A stretch of 64,000 nucleotides of DNA from JACCZH01 sp963729445 (GCA_963729445.1 CAVSNU010000003.1:682001-746000), one strand, 5' to 3'; numbered from the stretch's first letter, positions 52,833 through 61,329 are shown. Made by a program: numbers and translations. Notes: generated by a model from the sequence alone, not told the origin.

Positions 52833-52978
52833 TACGCCATACCACATTCTGGCTCCCTTGTGCCAGCATACGTACGCGCAAAACGCGCAGTTCCCAGCGT
52901 AGATGCGCGTCGCTGTCAGGTCGTTTGTTATCATCCAGACGACGTGTCATAACCATCGTGTGAGGCTGTAAAACACTC

Positions 52979-53890
52979 GTGCAACGACTCTGGACCCCCT
53001 GGCGCATGCGCTACGTTGGTGGCGAGCGCAAACCTGAATGCATCTTCTGTAGCGCCCGTGCCACGCCCAACGATCCGGAAGCGCTGGTGCTGAGAATTGG
53101 CGAGCATGCGTTCATGCTGCTGAACCGCTATCCATACAACTCCGGACATCTCATGATCGTTCCCAATGAGCACGCACCAACCCTGGAAGCACTGACCGCT
53201 GAGGCACGCGGCGAGATGTTTGAAATGGCGTCGCTGGCTGTCGAAGCGGCTCGATCGGTCTTTCGCTGCGATGGATTCAACATCGGTTTGAACATTGGCG
53301 ACGTCGCCGGCGCCGGCATCGCCGACCATCTCCACATGCACCTCGTACCGCGTTGGAAAGGTGACGCCAATTTCATGCCGATTCTTGCCGGCACCATGGT
53401 TCTGCCTGAGCTTCTCCAGGTGACTCACGCCCGGCTACGCGCAGAGATTGAAACGCAGCTCGCGGCGCACACCCGTGGAGTGGAGCTCCAGGCCGGCGCG
53501 CTCGTATTCCTGCCGGAAAAGCAGCGGTTCGCTCTCCGGCGCGCGCGCAGTGGAAAGATCGTCCTGCCGAAGGGTCACATCGAGCCTGGTGAGAATGCCG
53601 CGGAAGCCGCCATGCGCGAAGTTCGCGAGGAGACTGGCATTCGGGCAACGGTCGCTGGTTGGCTCGGCACCCAAGTCATCAAGGAGAGGATCGACGGCCG
53701 TCAGCGCCACCAGCACGTGGTCAACTTTCTCGCCACAGGCGAGACGACCTCCGAGCTCGAGTCGCATCTCGATCGCGATGTCGTGCTGGTCGAGCGAGCA
53801 GCGCTCCTGGAAGCCATTCATATACCGGCCTTACGTGCCGTCGTCGAAGCGGCCCTGCCTTCGATCGATCAACTCATTGGAGAATCCTGA
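52979..53890 (+). CDS. HIT-Nudix fusion nucleotide hydrolase
   Basis: A 303-residue two-domain protein. Residues 1-150 are a HIT domain: MQRLWTPWRMRYV opening as in Ap4A-type HIT proteins, ECIFCSA zinc cysteines, NRYPYNSGHLMIVPNEH, and ADHLHMHLVPRW with the catalytic histidine triad. Residues about 165-300 are a Nudix domain: LVFLPEKQRFALRR, then the Nudix box GHIEPGENAAEAAMREVREETGI complete in all Gly, Glu and Arg positions. Both domains usually act on dinucleoside polyphosphates or nucleotide conjugates, so a double hydrolase is plausible. The GTG start matches the HIT N-terminus. It overlaps the lipase start by one base. Confidence 0.9.
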   Translation: MQRLWTPWRMRYVGGERKPECIFCSARATPNDPEALVLRIGEHAFMLLNRYPYNSGHLMIVPNEHAPTLEALTAEARGEMFEMASLAVEAARSVFRCDGFNIGLNIGDVAGAGIADHLHMHLVPRWKGDANFMPILAGTMVLPELLQVTHARLRAEIETQLAAHTRGVELQAGALVFLPEKQRFALRRARSGKIVLPKGHIEPGENAAEAAMREVREETGIRATVAGWLGTQVIKERIDGRQRHQHVVNFLATGETTSELESHLDRDVVLVERAALLEAIHIPALRAVVEAALPSIDQLIGES

Positions 53891-54910
53891 TGCGCGTAGC
53901 GCACCTCTTCCTGATCGTTATCCTGGTGCTGGCCATCGGCGCGACGCTCTCGATGCGTCACGACGTGACTGCCCAGACAAACGGGTCACGTGGCGTGTAC
54001 ATCGCGTTGGGAGACTCAATCGCATACGGCATTGGAAGTAGCTTGCCGGAGCGGCGAAGCTATCCGGTCATCGTCCGGGATCTCTTGACCGCCAGCACCG
54101 GAGGCAGCGTGTCACTCGTCAACCTGGGAGTGCCAGGAGAGACCGCAGCCTCCTTCATGACCGGCGGTCAACTCGACGCCTTCATCCACGAGCGGGAGGT
54201 TTTTGACCAGGCCGGAATTGGAGTCGATGTCGTCAGCTTGACGCTGGGTGGTAACGAGATGCTGGCGCAACGCTCAGGGAGCTCTGTCGAGCGCGAGAGC
54301 GCGTTGACTGAGTTCCAGGCGAACCTGAACGAGGCGGTGGGCCGCGTGCGTGCCGCGATCGGTGATGAAACAACCCTGGTTCTCACGACCTATTACGATC
54401 TCAGTGAGGGCGACGCGTCTCTCCCCGACGATCGACGCCTGGTGGACCGAACGGTTCAACACGGTCATCCGGCAAACGGCCGAGAGCACGGGCGCAACAG
54501 TCGCCGATATGAACGACGCCTTCCGGGGCCGGATCGAGGACTATACCCACTGGCCATACGACGTGCACCCCAATAATCAGGGCTATCGGGCTATCGCCGC
54601 GCAAGTCTGGCAGGCCATAGGCTTGGACAAGGAGCCACCCCAAATCAGGGTGGTCTCGGCATCCGAGGCTACGCGGCGCACCCCGACGTTACAGCTGGAG
54701 ATCGCCGACAACGTGGACGTGGCTAACGTGCGAGTCACCCTGGAGGACGCGCCGGCCCAGACGCCCGTTGATCTGGGCGAAGGCCACTACGTACTCCTGC
54801 TGGACTTGCGCGCAGGCGACGCTGGCGAGTACTCCATCCTTGTAGAGGCCGAAGACAGCGCCGGTAACCTCCGACAGATCGAGCAGCAAATCTCCATGAG
54901 GACAGACTAG
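53890..54910 (+). pseudogene. SGNH/GDSL lipase with C-terminal Ig-like region, frameshifted
   Basis: A secreted hydrolase: residues 1-28 are a signal or anchor helix (VAHLFLIVILVLAIGATLS), then YIALGDSIAYGIGSS (GDS block with the nucleophile Ser), VNLGVPGETAASF, SLTLGGNEML (GGNE where GGND is usual). The frame breaks after YYDLSEGDAS and continues one base later with IDAWWTERFNTVIRQTAESTG and the Asp-His block YDVHPNNQGYRAIA, then an Ig-like domain to 54910. The shift lies at the CCCC run 54423-54426; dropping one C restores a 339-residue protein (DASLPTIDAWW). Either a sequencing indel or a real mutation. Confidence 0.82.
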
Positions 54911-54918
54911 AGGGTCCG

Positions 54919-56094
54919 GTGAGCGGTTTACACAGAACATCCCTTGACGGAGTAGGGCTTCCTGGAGCGAGCGCCGTCGAAGAGTTTGACCTCCAGGGCA
55001 AGCTGGGGGCCTTCTCCATCTCAGACATTTTTCAGATGTTCAGTTACACCGAGAAAACCGGCACGCTCGCTATGATTCAGGGTTGGAACACGCGCACGAT
55101 CTCGTTCGAGCGCGGACGGATCAGCTATGTAGCGGCCGGCAGCCGTCTGCCGACCATGCCGGATCTCCTGCTGCGCAACGGCATCGTGGATCGGGCTACG
55201 CTTGAACAGGCAGCCGAGTCCGCGTACACCGACGCCGAGATCACCAGCATCCTCTTGAAGCAGGGCACGATCACCTCGGAAGATATCCGGCACTGTCAGG
55301 ATCAGCTGCTGGAGATCTCGATCTACACGCTCTTCCTCTGGCGCAATTGCTACTTCACATTCAAGGCCGGGGAGCTCGTGAAGGAGGGTGGCGTCGCCGT
55401 CAACGTCGACAGCACACACCTGATCATCGAGGGCACGCGCAGGGTTGACGAGTGGATTGAGGTGAGCCCGGTCGTGCCCTCGGTGTTCATGATCTTCCGC
55501 AAGCACCAGCGCCCGCCGCACGCGAGAGTGGAATCGCACCTCGCTGACGTCTTTCGACTGATCGACGGACAGAGTGACGTGGTCAGCATTGCCCGCGCCG
55601 TCGGCGCCACCCAGTTCGAAGCCGCCAAGACTCTCTTCGATCTCACGCAGGCCGGTTACATCGAGGCAATCCCACCGAACCGGGTGAAAGTTATCGAGCT
55701 GTTCAACCAGGCGGTCGAATCCATCTACCTGAAGCTCGTCCTCTTCGACTATTCTCGGGCGGCGCTCCAGTTCGAGAACCAGCTCAACCGTTTCGCCGTC
55801 GAAAACAAGCTCAAGGTGAGAATGTCCGCCGGGAAGATCCTGATCAGCGATACGAACACGCGTATCTCCACCACCGAGCTGGTGGACCTCTACAAGCTCT
55901 TCATCGGTATTCAGAACAACAAGTTTTCCAAGGAGTTCGAACCGGTGGTCTCCCAGGGCCTCATGGAGGGTCTCTATCGCCACACCGACCCCGAGATGCA
56001 GGCCCTCATGCGCATGTATGAGTTCGTTGAGATCGAGGGCCTCGCGCTCCTCGAACAGATGGGCAGCGGCATGGGCCGGCGCGCTAGACGCTAA
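54919..56094 (+). CDS. DUF4388 (PatA-like N-terminal) protein
   Basis: A 391-residue cytoplasmic protein. Residues 20-160 match DUF4388, also called PatA N-terminal domain: FDLQGKLGAFSISDIFQMFSYTEKTGTLAM, ISFERGRISYVAAGS, LLLRNGIVDRATLEQA, LWRNCYFTFKAGEL. Residues about 195-270 look like a winged helix (DVFRLIDGQSDVVSIARAVGATQFEAAKTLFDLTQAGYIE), and the C-terminal third is helical. Such proteins are regulators or scaffolds linked to surface motility and signalling. The GTG follows GAGGGTCCG, 8 nt after the lipase stop. Its end overlaps the convergent DUF2851 gene by 11 bases. Confidence 0.85.
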   Translation: MSGLHRTSLDGVGLPGASAVEEFDLQGKLGAFSISDIFQMFSYTEKTGTLAMIQGWNTRTISFERGRISYVAAGSRLPTMPDLLLRNGIVDRATLEQAAESAYTDAEITSILLKQGTITSEDIRHCQDQLLEISIYTLFLWRNCYFTFKAGELVKEGGVAVNVDSTHLIIEGTRRVDEWIEVSPVVPSVFMIFRKHQRPPHARVESHLADVFRLIDGQSDVVSIARAVGATQFEAAKTLFDLTQAGYIEAIPPNRVKVIELFNQAVESIYLKLVLFDYSRAALQFENQLNRFAVENKLKVRMSAGKILISDTNTRISTTELVDLYKLFIGIQNNKFSKEFEPVVSQGLMEGLYRHTDPEMQALMRMYEFVEIEGLALLEQMGSGMGRRARR

Positions 56095-57406
56095 ACTGGA
56101 TCTCCTCGAACCGCACCGCGAGCGCGGCAATCGGGCACTCGAAGCACCGCAACTGGGCGCACCCCTGCCGGCCGATGTGATGCAGTCCCTGAATCTCCAG
56201 AGCACTCCGCACCGTGAAGCGGCGCGCTCCCGCAATCTGCTTGATCGTTTTGCGGGCGATGTCGTCGTCCACGACGCCCGGCAACTGTTCCCAGACCTCG
56301 GCTGTGTACTCGCCAAGTGTCTGGTCGTCTGTCACGTCAGCGTACGCGGCAACAAACGGCGAGAGGGTGTTCACAATGATCTGCCGCCGACGCGATTCGC
56401 CTATTGCCGGATGTGCCCCCGCAAGCCAGAGATCCCAGCTTGTTCCATGGTCGTGAGGCAAGCGAAGCAGATAGGAGAATAAACCATCGTCTGCCGCGAC
56501 ATCGAGCAACCAGGCCATCGAGGCCAGCCGTCGTGCCGGATGATTGAGCGGTCGTACCCGGTTCAAGCTCCAGGCTGATTGCGGAACTGAAGACAACGCG
56601 TATTCCAGCGCGATTTCACGCCATGCATCCTCCACCGTTGACACGTCGAGACCTTGCTCGGTGACGAGACCCTGGTGCATTGGAGAGAGCGGCAGAAACC
56701 CTCCCACACCCAGCAGCGCCGCACTCAGACCTGCGAGACCACGTTCGGAAGCGATCCTCTCTGCCAGCCCCAATGGCAGAAGATCGGCGACCCTCTCCAT
56801 CCCGGAGCGATTGCTCGTCAATCCCAGGCTATCGAGCATTCCGCGATAGAGCACCTCCCCCGCGGGACGAACGACCAGCTCCTGCTGAAAGCGCAATTGC
56901 TTCTCCGCTAGTCTCCGCCACCCCTCCCGGCGCAGCACGCGATGGATCTCCTCCGGCCGGTCGTCTGCCAATGTGGGTAGACAGGCACGCTGGCCAAGGT
57001 CTCCGAGATCCAGAGGAAGAGCGGTGGGCATAAACTGGTCCAGAGGGCCGTGGAGGAACGGCCCGATCGCAACGGTCGGGAGGGCAGCGCCGGAGGGTCT
57101 GCCTGCAGCCTGGGGCAGATCATGTTCGAGGACCACGTGCAGAACAACAGCGTCATACGCCGGGTCGAGGTGGTGTTCGTGAGCGACCCAGTCGGATTCG
57201 CGGATATGCAGCTCGACGGCACCCTGCACAAGCTTGCCGTCGATGTCGAGCATCGCGTCTCGAAAATCGGGACCATTCGAGTGGGTCCAGACGCCTCGAT
57301 AGACCACTCCCACGCGGCGGCCATCGGTCGTCCTCAGCTCGCGGCTGTGCCAGCCCTCGTTCCAGATCCGGCTGAGAACCGCCTCCGGAACGCGGTCGGG
57401 CGGCAC
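56084..57406 (-). CDS. DUF2851 family protein
   Basis: A 440-residue protein of DUF2851, a family of unknown function. GWHSRELRTTDGRRVGVVYRGVWTHSNGPDFRDAMLDIDG at the N-terminus, GAVELHIRESDWVAHEHHLDPAYDAVVLHVV, and a C-terminal cysteine cluster ending in QGCAQLRCFECP are typical. The N-terminal motif with H-x-x-D-P-A-Y-x-x-V resembles nuclease folds, but this is only an impression. The GTG at 57406 comes one base after the dapF stop and is served by GGAGG, so the two genes are cotranscribed. Confidence 0.88.
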   Translation of the reverse strand: MPPDRVPEAVLSRIWNEGWHSRELRTTDGRRVGVVYRGVWTHSNGPDFRDAMLDIDGKLVQGAVELHIRESDWVAHEHHLDPAYDAVVLHVVLEHDLPQAAGRPSGAALPTVAIGPFLHGPLDQFMPTALPLDLGDLGQRACLPTLADDRPEEIHRVLRREGWRRLAEKQLRFQQELVVRPAGEVLYRGMLDSLGLTSNRSGMERVADLLPLGLAERIASERGLAGLSAALLGVGGFLPLSPMHQGLVTEQGLDVSTVEDAWREIALEYALSSVPQSAWSLNRVRPLNHPARRLASMAWLLDVAADDGLFSYLLRLPHDHGTSWDLWLAGAHPAIGESRRRQIIVNTLSPFVAAYADVTDDQTLGEYTAEVWEQLPGVVDDDIARKTIKQIAGARRFTVRSALEIQGLHHIGRQGCAQLRCFECPIAALAVRFEEIQFSV

Positions 57407-57407
57407 G

Positions 57408-58223
57408 CTAGTCCTCCAGCAGCGCTTCTGCCGTCGTCTCGCCGATGGAGACCACCCGTGCCGGGCCAACGAGCCAATACGCCTCGTCGCGCCGCTCGAT
57501 GCAGAGACTGCCGCCATCCACCTTCATCGAGAATGGGAACTTACCAAGCCCGAGCTGCGCTGCGACATAGGCGGTGGCTGTATTCCCGGTGCCGCAGGCC
57601 AGCGTGATGTCTTCCACGCCACGCTCATACGTACGTACCCGCCAGTTATCGTCACCATTGCGGTGCGCGATGTTCAGATTGGTCCCAACCGGATAGAGCT
57701 CAGCGTCAAAACGCAACCGTCGTCCGAAGGCGCGTAACCACGCGTCATCACACATCTCTGCCTCGTCGACAAACACCACGGTATGGGGCACTCCCACAGT
57801 AACGTGGTGCAGCTCACGTCCGTCAACTGTGGCATGCGCGGGCATAAACCCTTCAGGGTCCGGCATGCTCACGGCGATGTTTTCAGGGCCGGCATAGATT
57901 GAATCCAGGGACCCGGATACAGTGTCCATCACCAGTTTCGGCTCGACACCCAGTGTCTCGACGGCGAAGCGCGCGGCGCATCGGCTGCCGTTGCCGCACA
58001 TCTCCGCACGCGACCCGTCCGGGTTATAAAAATCGACCTCAACGTTGGCCGCGCCGGTCCTGGTGACCAGGATCAGGCCGTCGGCGCCCACGGAATAGCG
58101 CCGGCGACAGAGCGCAGCACTCCATTTCGCCCTCTCGGCCAGAGGCAGGTCGTTGCCGTCAGCCAGGACGAAATCGTTGCCAGTGCCGTGCATTTTGGTG
58201 AATCGCAGCGAACTTCTCGTCAC
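57408..58223 (-). CDS. dapF: Diaminopimelate epimerase
   Basis: Interconverts LL- and meso-diaminopimelate for lysine and peptidoglycan. The GTG at 58223 has GAGAGG 6 nt upstream and gives 271 residues, the normal length. TKMHGTGNDFVLAD opens the protein, NPDGSRAEMCGNGSRCAARF carries the first active-site Cys and EDITLACGTGNTATAYVA the second. The in-frame ATGs further upstream (to 58349) overlap the gmd start region and are less likely. Confidence 0.94.
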   Translation of the reverse strand: MTRSSLRFTKMHGTGNDFVLADGNDLPLAERAKWSAALCRRRYSVGADGLILVTRTGAANVEVDFYNPDGSRAEMCGNGSRCAARFAVETLGVEPKLVMDTVSGSLDSIYAGPENIAVSMPDPEGFMPAHATVDGRELHHVTVGVPHTVVFVDEAEMCDDAWLRAFGRRLRFDAELYPVGTNLNIAHRNGDDNWRVRTYERGVEDITLACGTGNTATAYVAAQLGLGKFPFSMKVDGGSLCIERRDEAYWLVGPARVVSIGETTAEALLED

Positions 58224-58321
58224 GGTCGACCTCTCGTTGTGTACCATCATTTGCGCCAGTCTATCATCGAATCTGGCGAGACGAACGCGTTCTTGAAGGC
58301 GAAGAGGGGTTGCGGACAACG

Positions 58322-59326
58322 ATGACGACTGGAGCGGCAAAAACGGCACTCATTACCGGTGTCACCGGGCAGGATGGATCGTACCTGGCAGAGTTCCTGC
58401 TCGATAAGGGTTACAGAGTCGTCGGCATGATGCGCCGCACCAGCACTGAGACCGTCGGCCGTATCGCCCACCTTCAGGACCGGATCGAGCTCGTCTACGG
58501 AGACCTCCTCGACCAGAACTCGTTGATCGACCTGATCCAGCGCTTTGAACCGGACGAGGTCTACAATCTGGCGGCTCAGTCGTTCGTGCCGACCTCGTGG
58601 CAGCAACCGGTTCTGACCGGCGAATTCACGGCTCTCGGCGTCACCCGGGTGCTTGAGGCGGTGCGTCTTGCCAAGCCGGACGCGCGCGTTTACCAGGCGT
58701 CCTCGTCAGAGATGTTCGGCAAGGTTCAGGAAGTTCCGCAGAACGAGGACACCCCGTTCTACCCTCGTTCACCATATGGTGTCTCCAAAGTCTACGGGCA
58801 CTGGATCACCGTCAATTACCGCGAGTCATATGACATGTACGCCGTCTCCGGCATCCTCTTTAACCATGAGAGCCCACGGCGCGGGCTGGAGTTCGTCACC
58901 CGCAAAGTGACCCATCACGTGGCCAAGATCAAGGCGGGTCTGGTCAAGACGCTCCCACTTGGAAACCTGGAAGCCCAGCGCGACTGGGGCTTCGCCGGCG
59001 ATTATGTGCGCGCCATGTGGCTCATGCTCCAGCAGGACAAACCAAACGATTATGTCATCGCGACCGGACGAACCCATACCGTTCAGAGGCTGTGCGAAAT
59101 CGCCTTCGAGGCGGCTGGACTGGATTGGCAGGAACACGTCGTGATCGACGAGCGCTTCTTCCGCCCAGCGGAGGTTGACCTGCTGATCGGCGATTCCGAG
59201 AAGGCCCGCGTCGAGCTCGGCTGGCAGCCCGAGGTCAGCTTCGAGCAGATGATCTGTGCCATGGTCGAATCCGATATCCAGCTCGTCCGCGCCCAGCCCA
59301 CAGGCTTCTGGCCGACCATCCGCTAG
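58322..59326 (+). CDS. gmd: GDP-mannose 4,6-dehydratase
   Basis: Converts GDP-mannose to GDP-4-keto-6-deoxymannose, precursor of GDP-fucose, -rhamnose and related sugars. The protein has about 334 residues. ITGVTGQDGSYLAEFLLDKGYRVVGMMRR is the NADP motif, SSSEMFGKVQEVPQNEDTPFYPRSPYGVSKVYGHW carries the catalytic Thr/Ser region and the YxxxK pair. EFVTRKVTHHVAKI and LGNLEAQRDWGFAGDYVRAMW are standard. No reductase gene follows, so the final sugar is unknown. The ATG at 58322 is chosen; the TTG at 58310 is an alternative. Confidence 0.95.
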   Translation: MTTGAAKTALITGVTGQDGSYLAEFLLDKGYRVVGMMRRTSTETVGRIAHLQDRIELVYGDLLDQNSLIDLIQRFEPDEVYNLAAQSFVPTSWQQPVLTGEFTALGVTRVLEAVRLAKPDARVYQASSSEMFGKVQEVPQNEDTPFYPRSPYGVSKVYGHWITVNYRESYDMYAVSGILFNHESPRRGLEFVTRKVTHHVAKIKAGLVKTLPLGNLEAQRDWGFAGDYVRAMWLMLQQDKPNDYVIATGRTHTVQRLCEIAFEAAGLDWQEHVVIDERFFRPAEVDLLIGDSEKARVELGWQPEVSFEQMICAMVESDIQLVRAQPTGFWPTIR

Positions 59327-59480
59327 CGCGTAGTCTTGCTAGACCATATAGCTCTGTACAAGACAGGGGACACGTACGTCTGCACTTCCCTCGGCGCACA
59401 ATGCGGCCAGGTCCGCTCCATGGGCAGAGACGGCCGAGAGGCGAGCGTGATCTGTGCTAATCGCAAGGCCCGCGACACCT

Positions 59481-59556
59481 CGTACGGGCGTAATTTATTG
59501 CGCCCTGCCCGGCCGCTAGAGACGTTAAAGAGGGCGCAATAAATTACGCCCGTACG
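59481..59556 (+). repeat. TACGGGCGTAAT inverted repeat, copy D (perfect arms)
   Basis: A 26-base arm (59481-59506) is matched exactly by its reverse complement at 59531-59556. The 24-nt centre begins GCCCGGCCGC and ends TTAAAG, related to the centres of copies A and B. Confidence 0.85.
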
Positions 59557-59652
59557 CAGAGATGACGGCTCCAATATCATCTCCATCCTCCGCCGAAACG
59601 CAGGCGTACGCGCCGCCAGGACTACGGGAACGGATCACTGCAGACCAACTCC

Positions 59653-59681
59653 TTGACAATCTAGAACGCACGTTCTATAGT
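59653..59681 (+). promoter_or_regulatory. Strong sigma70 promoter with embedded LexA-type (SOS) box
   Basis: TTGACA (59653-59658), exactly 17 nt, TATAGT (59676-59681). The spacer and first bases of the -10 form the perfect palindrome TAGAACGCACGTTCTA (59662-59677), which contains GAAC-N4-GTTC, the core recognised by LexA/DinR of Firmicutes and Actinobacteria. A protein bound there would block RNA polymerase. In the leader, GTTCGAC recurs at 59694 and 59707, CGAAC at 59718, and AACGCACGT from the box is repeated at 59720-59728. Confidence 0.72.
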
Positions 59682-59741
59682 GTACGTACATCTGTTCGAC
59701 TCAGATGTTCGACTGGACGAACGCACGTCAAGGAGCCTGAC

Positions 59742-59936
59742 ATGACACAGCAAGCCACTCGACAAATCGCCTTGATCACCCTCTTTACCTGCTGTCTCGT
59801 TATCATTGCCCTGGCGTTGGCGTCCGGTCTGGATGTACAAATGGGTGCGGTCATGAGCCAGGCACTCCCTCTGGCGATCGTCTGCGCGGCTGCGATGGCG
59901 GTACTCTTATATGAGCCGGCCGATTCCGCTCGTTAG
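59742..59936 (+). CDS. Small two-helix membrane protein, probably SOS-regulated
   Basis: A 64-residue protein starting MTQQATRQIALITL, with AAGGAG exactly 6 nt before the ATG. Residues about 9-29 and 37-57 form two hydrophobic helices (TCCLVIIALALASGL and ALPLAIVCAAAMAVLLY) joined by a short polar loop; the ends are NQ-type and Arg-ending. I do not recognise the family. The LexA-like promoter directly upstream suggests induction by DNA damage, as for small membrane division inhibitors (YneA, SidA) or toxins (TisB) elsewhere, but sequence similarity to those is not evident. An upstream in-frame ATG at 59562 is unlikely because the promoter lies inside that extension. Confidence 0.75.
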   Translation: MTQQATRQIALITLFTCCLVIIALALASGLDVQMGAVMSQALPLAIVCAAAMAVLLYEPADSAR

Positions 59937-60025
59937 ACTAGCGGTGGCTTCGATCTCCTCGGGGGCGTATCCTTCCCCCTTGCGGTTGCGATGGCGGAAC
60001 TGATACCCAAGGTGAGAGACGACCA

Positions 60026-61294
60026 GTGGTCAAGAACCGAGCACCCTCCGCACCCGCCGTAGCACCCCCGGCGCTGGACGACACCGATACGCAGCTCTCG
60101 ATGGTCGAGCTCTTACGGCGTTTTCCGGATTTTCGCTACCTGTGGTTCGGAACGATCTTCACCCAGGCCGGTCAGTGGATCCTCAACGTGGCCCTTGGCT
60201 GGCTCATGCTCGTGCTCACCGACTCCCCGCTCTGGGTTGGACTGGTGGGTTTCTTTGGCGGCGTTCCCATGTTGCTCGTCGCCGTACCTGCCGGTGTGAT
60301 TCTCGATCGCTATGACCGCCGCAAGATCCTGATCTATTGTCAGGTGGGCCTGGCCTTGATCGGAATCCTGCTGGCTGTGCTAGCCATACTGGACATCGCC
60401 CGGCCCTGGCATCTGCTGGTCGGCTCGTTTCTCAACGGCGGTGGCATGGCGCTCAACAACGCCGCGCGGCAGACGATGGTGCCCGGCATGGTCTCGCGCG
60501 TCAATCTCGCGGGAGCAATTGCAATCACCACCGCAGGGCAGAACGCCTCGCGCATCATCGGTCCCTCGATTGCGGGCGCCATCATCGGGTTCGCCGGCGT
60601 CGGCGGAGCGTTCGTCTTCCAGGCAGCGGTGCTGGCGATCGCACTCTTCCTGACGTTTTCCTTAGCGGTCACACCCGCGGCGGCGAACGCGGCGACAGTC
60701 ATTCGAGGCGGGTTGCTCGATGGCTTTCGCTTTGTGCGCCAGACTCCCGTGCTGATGGATCTGACGCTGTTGGCGGCGATTCCAATGCTGTTCGTCTTCC
60801 CGTATCTCCAGTTATTGCCAGTCTTTGCGCGAGACATCCTGCAAACCGGGCCGAGCGGCATGGGCATCCTCATGGCCGTTAGTGGCGTCGGCGCGGTCAC
60901 AGGAGGGTTGCTCAGCGCCTCCGCCTCGAGATTGCGCCGCAAAGGGCGGTTTCTGCTTATGTCCACTATCGTTTACGGTGCCGTCGTCGTGACCTTCGCC
61001 TACTCGGAATGGGTCCTGCTTTCGGGGGCAATGATCTTTGCCGGTAGTCTCATCGGCTCAACCTATATGTCCCTCAACAACACCCTCCTGCATCTGAATG
61101 TAACTGATGAAGTGCGCGGGAGAGTGACTGGCGTCTACATGATCACCTTTGGCCTGATGCCGCTGGGTGGCCTCCCCATGGGTCTGGCCGCCGAGGTCTG
61201 GGGGGCACCATTTGCCGTATCGGCGGGTGCAGTCATCTCTTCGGCCCTGACGGTCGTTCTCGCGCTCCGTTCCAGGCGCCTGCGTGAGATGTAA
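60026..61294 (+). CDS. MFS transporter, MFS_3 / EntS-like exporter
   Basis: A 422-residue, 12-helix protein paralogous to the one at 15608: FRYLWFGTIFTQAGQWILNVALGW, GVILDRYDRRKILIY (loop 2-3 signature), GGMALNNAARQTMVPGMVSR and the ending GLMPLGGLPMGLAAEVWGAP. A drug or siderophore exporter by family. The GTG at 60026 has AGGTGAG 9 nt upstream. It lies 89 nt behind the small membrane protein, so cotranscription from the LexA-like promoter is possible. Confidence 0.88.
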   Translation: MVKNRAPSAPAVAPPALDDTDTQLSMVELLRRFPDFRYLWFGTIFTQAGQWILNVALGWLMLVLTDSPLWVGLVGFFGGVPMLLVAVPAGVILDRYDRRKILIYCQVGLALIGILLAVLAILDIARPWHLLVGSFLNGGGMALNNAARQTMVPGMVSRVNLAGAIAITTAGQNASRIIGPSIAGAIIGFAGVGGAFVFQAAVLAIALFLTFSLAVTPAAANAATVIRGGLLDGFRFVRQTPVLMDLTLLAAIPMLFVFPYLQLLPVFARDILQTGPSGMGILMAVSGVGAVTGGLLSASASRLRRKGRFLLMSTIVYGAVVVTFAYSEWVLLSGAMIFAGSLIGSTYMSLNNTLLHLNVTDEVRGRVTGVYMITFGLMPLGGLPMGLAAEVWGAPFAVSAGAVISSALTVVLALRSRRLREM

Positions 61295-61299
61295 TCGCG

Positions 61300-61329
61300 T
61301 TGACCTCTCTCCGAGCCAAATGGTACGGT
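61300..61329 (+). promoter_or_regulatory. Putative promoter of argG
   Basis: TTGACC (61300-61305), 18 nt, TACGGT (61324-61329), leaving a leader of about 165 nt before the argG ATG. The leader has a GC-rich stretch (CAGGCGCAGCAGGCGCC) but I recognise no riboswitch or ARG box. Confidence 0.4.

Larger units (their letters stand above)
59327..59741. other. Intergenic region with repeat copy D and a LexA-like promoter
   Basis: About 415 bases between gmd and the small membrane protein gene. It contains the inverted repeat 59481-59556, the promoter 59653-59681 with its palindromic box, and a leader of about 55 nt with further GTTCG/CGAAC half-sites. The first 150 bases show nothing recognisable. 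Confidence 0.7.

Noticed and set aside
55021..56316. A 431-codon minus-strand frame opposite the DUF4388 gene
   Set aside because: The plus strand carries a recognisable DUF4388 domain; the antisense frame is rich in Arg, Glu and His as expected of a shadow in GC-rich DNA.
59562..59741. Longer 124-residue version of the small membrane protein
   Set aside because: The added part would include the promoter and LexA-like box, so it cannot be transcribed from that promoter, and its composition is poor.
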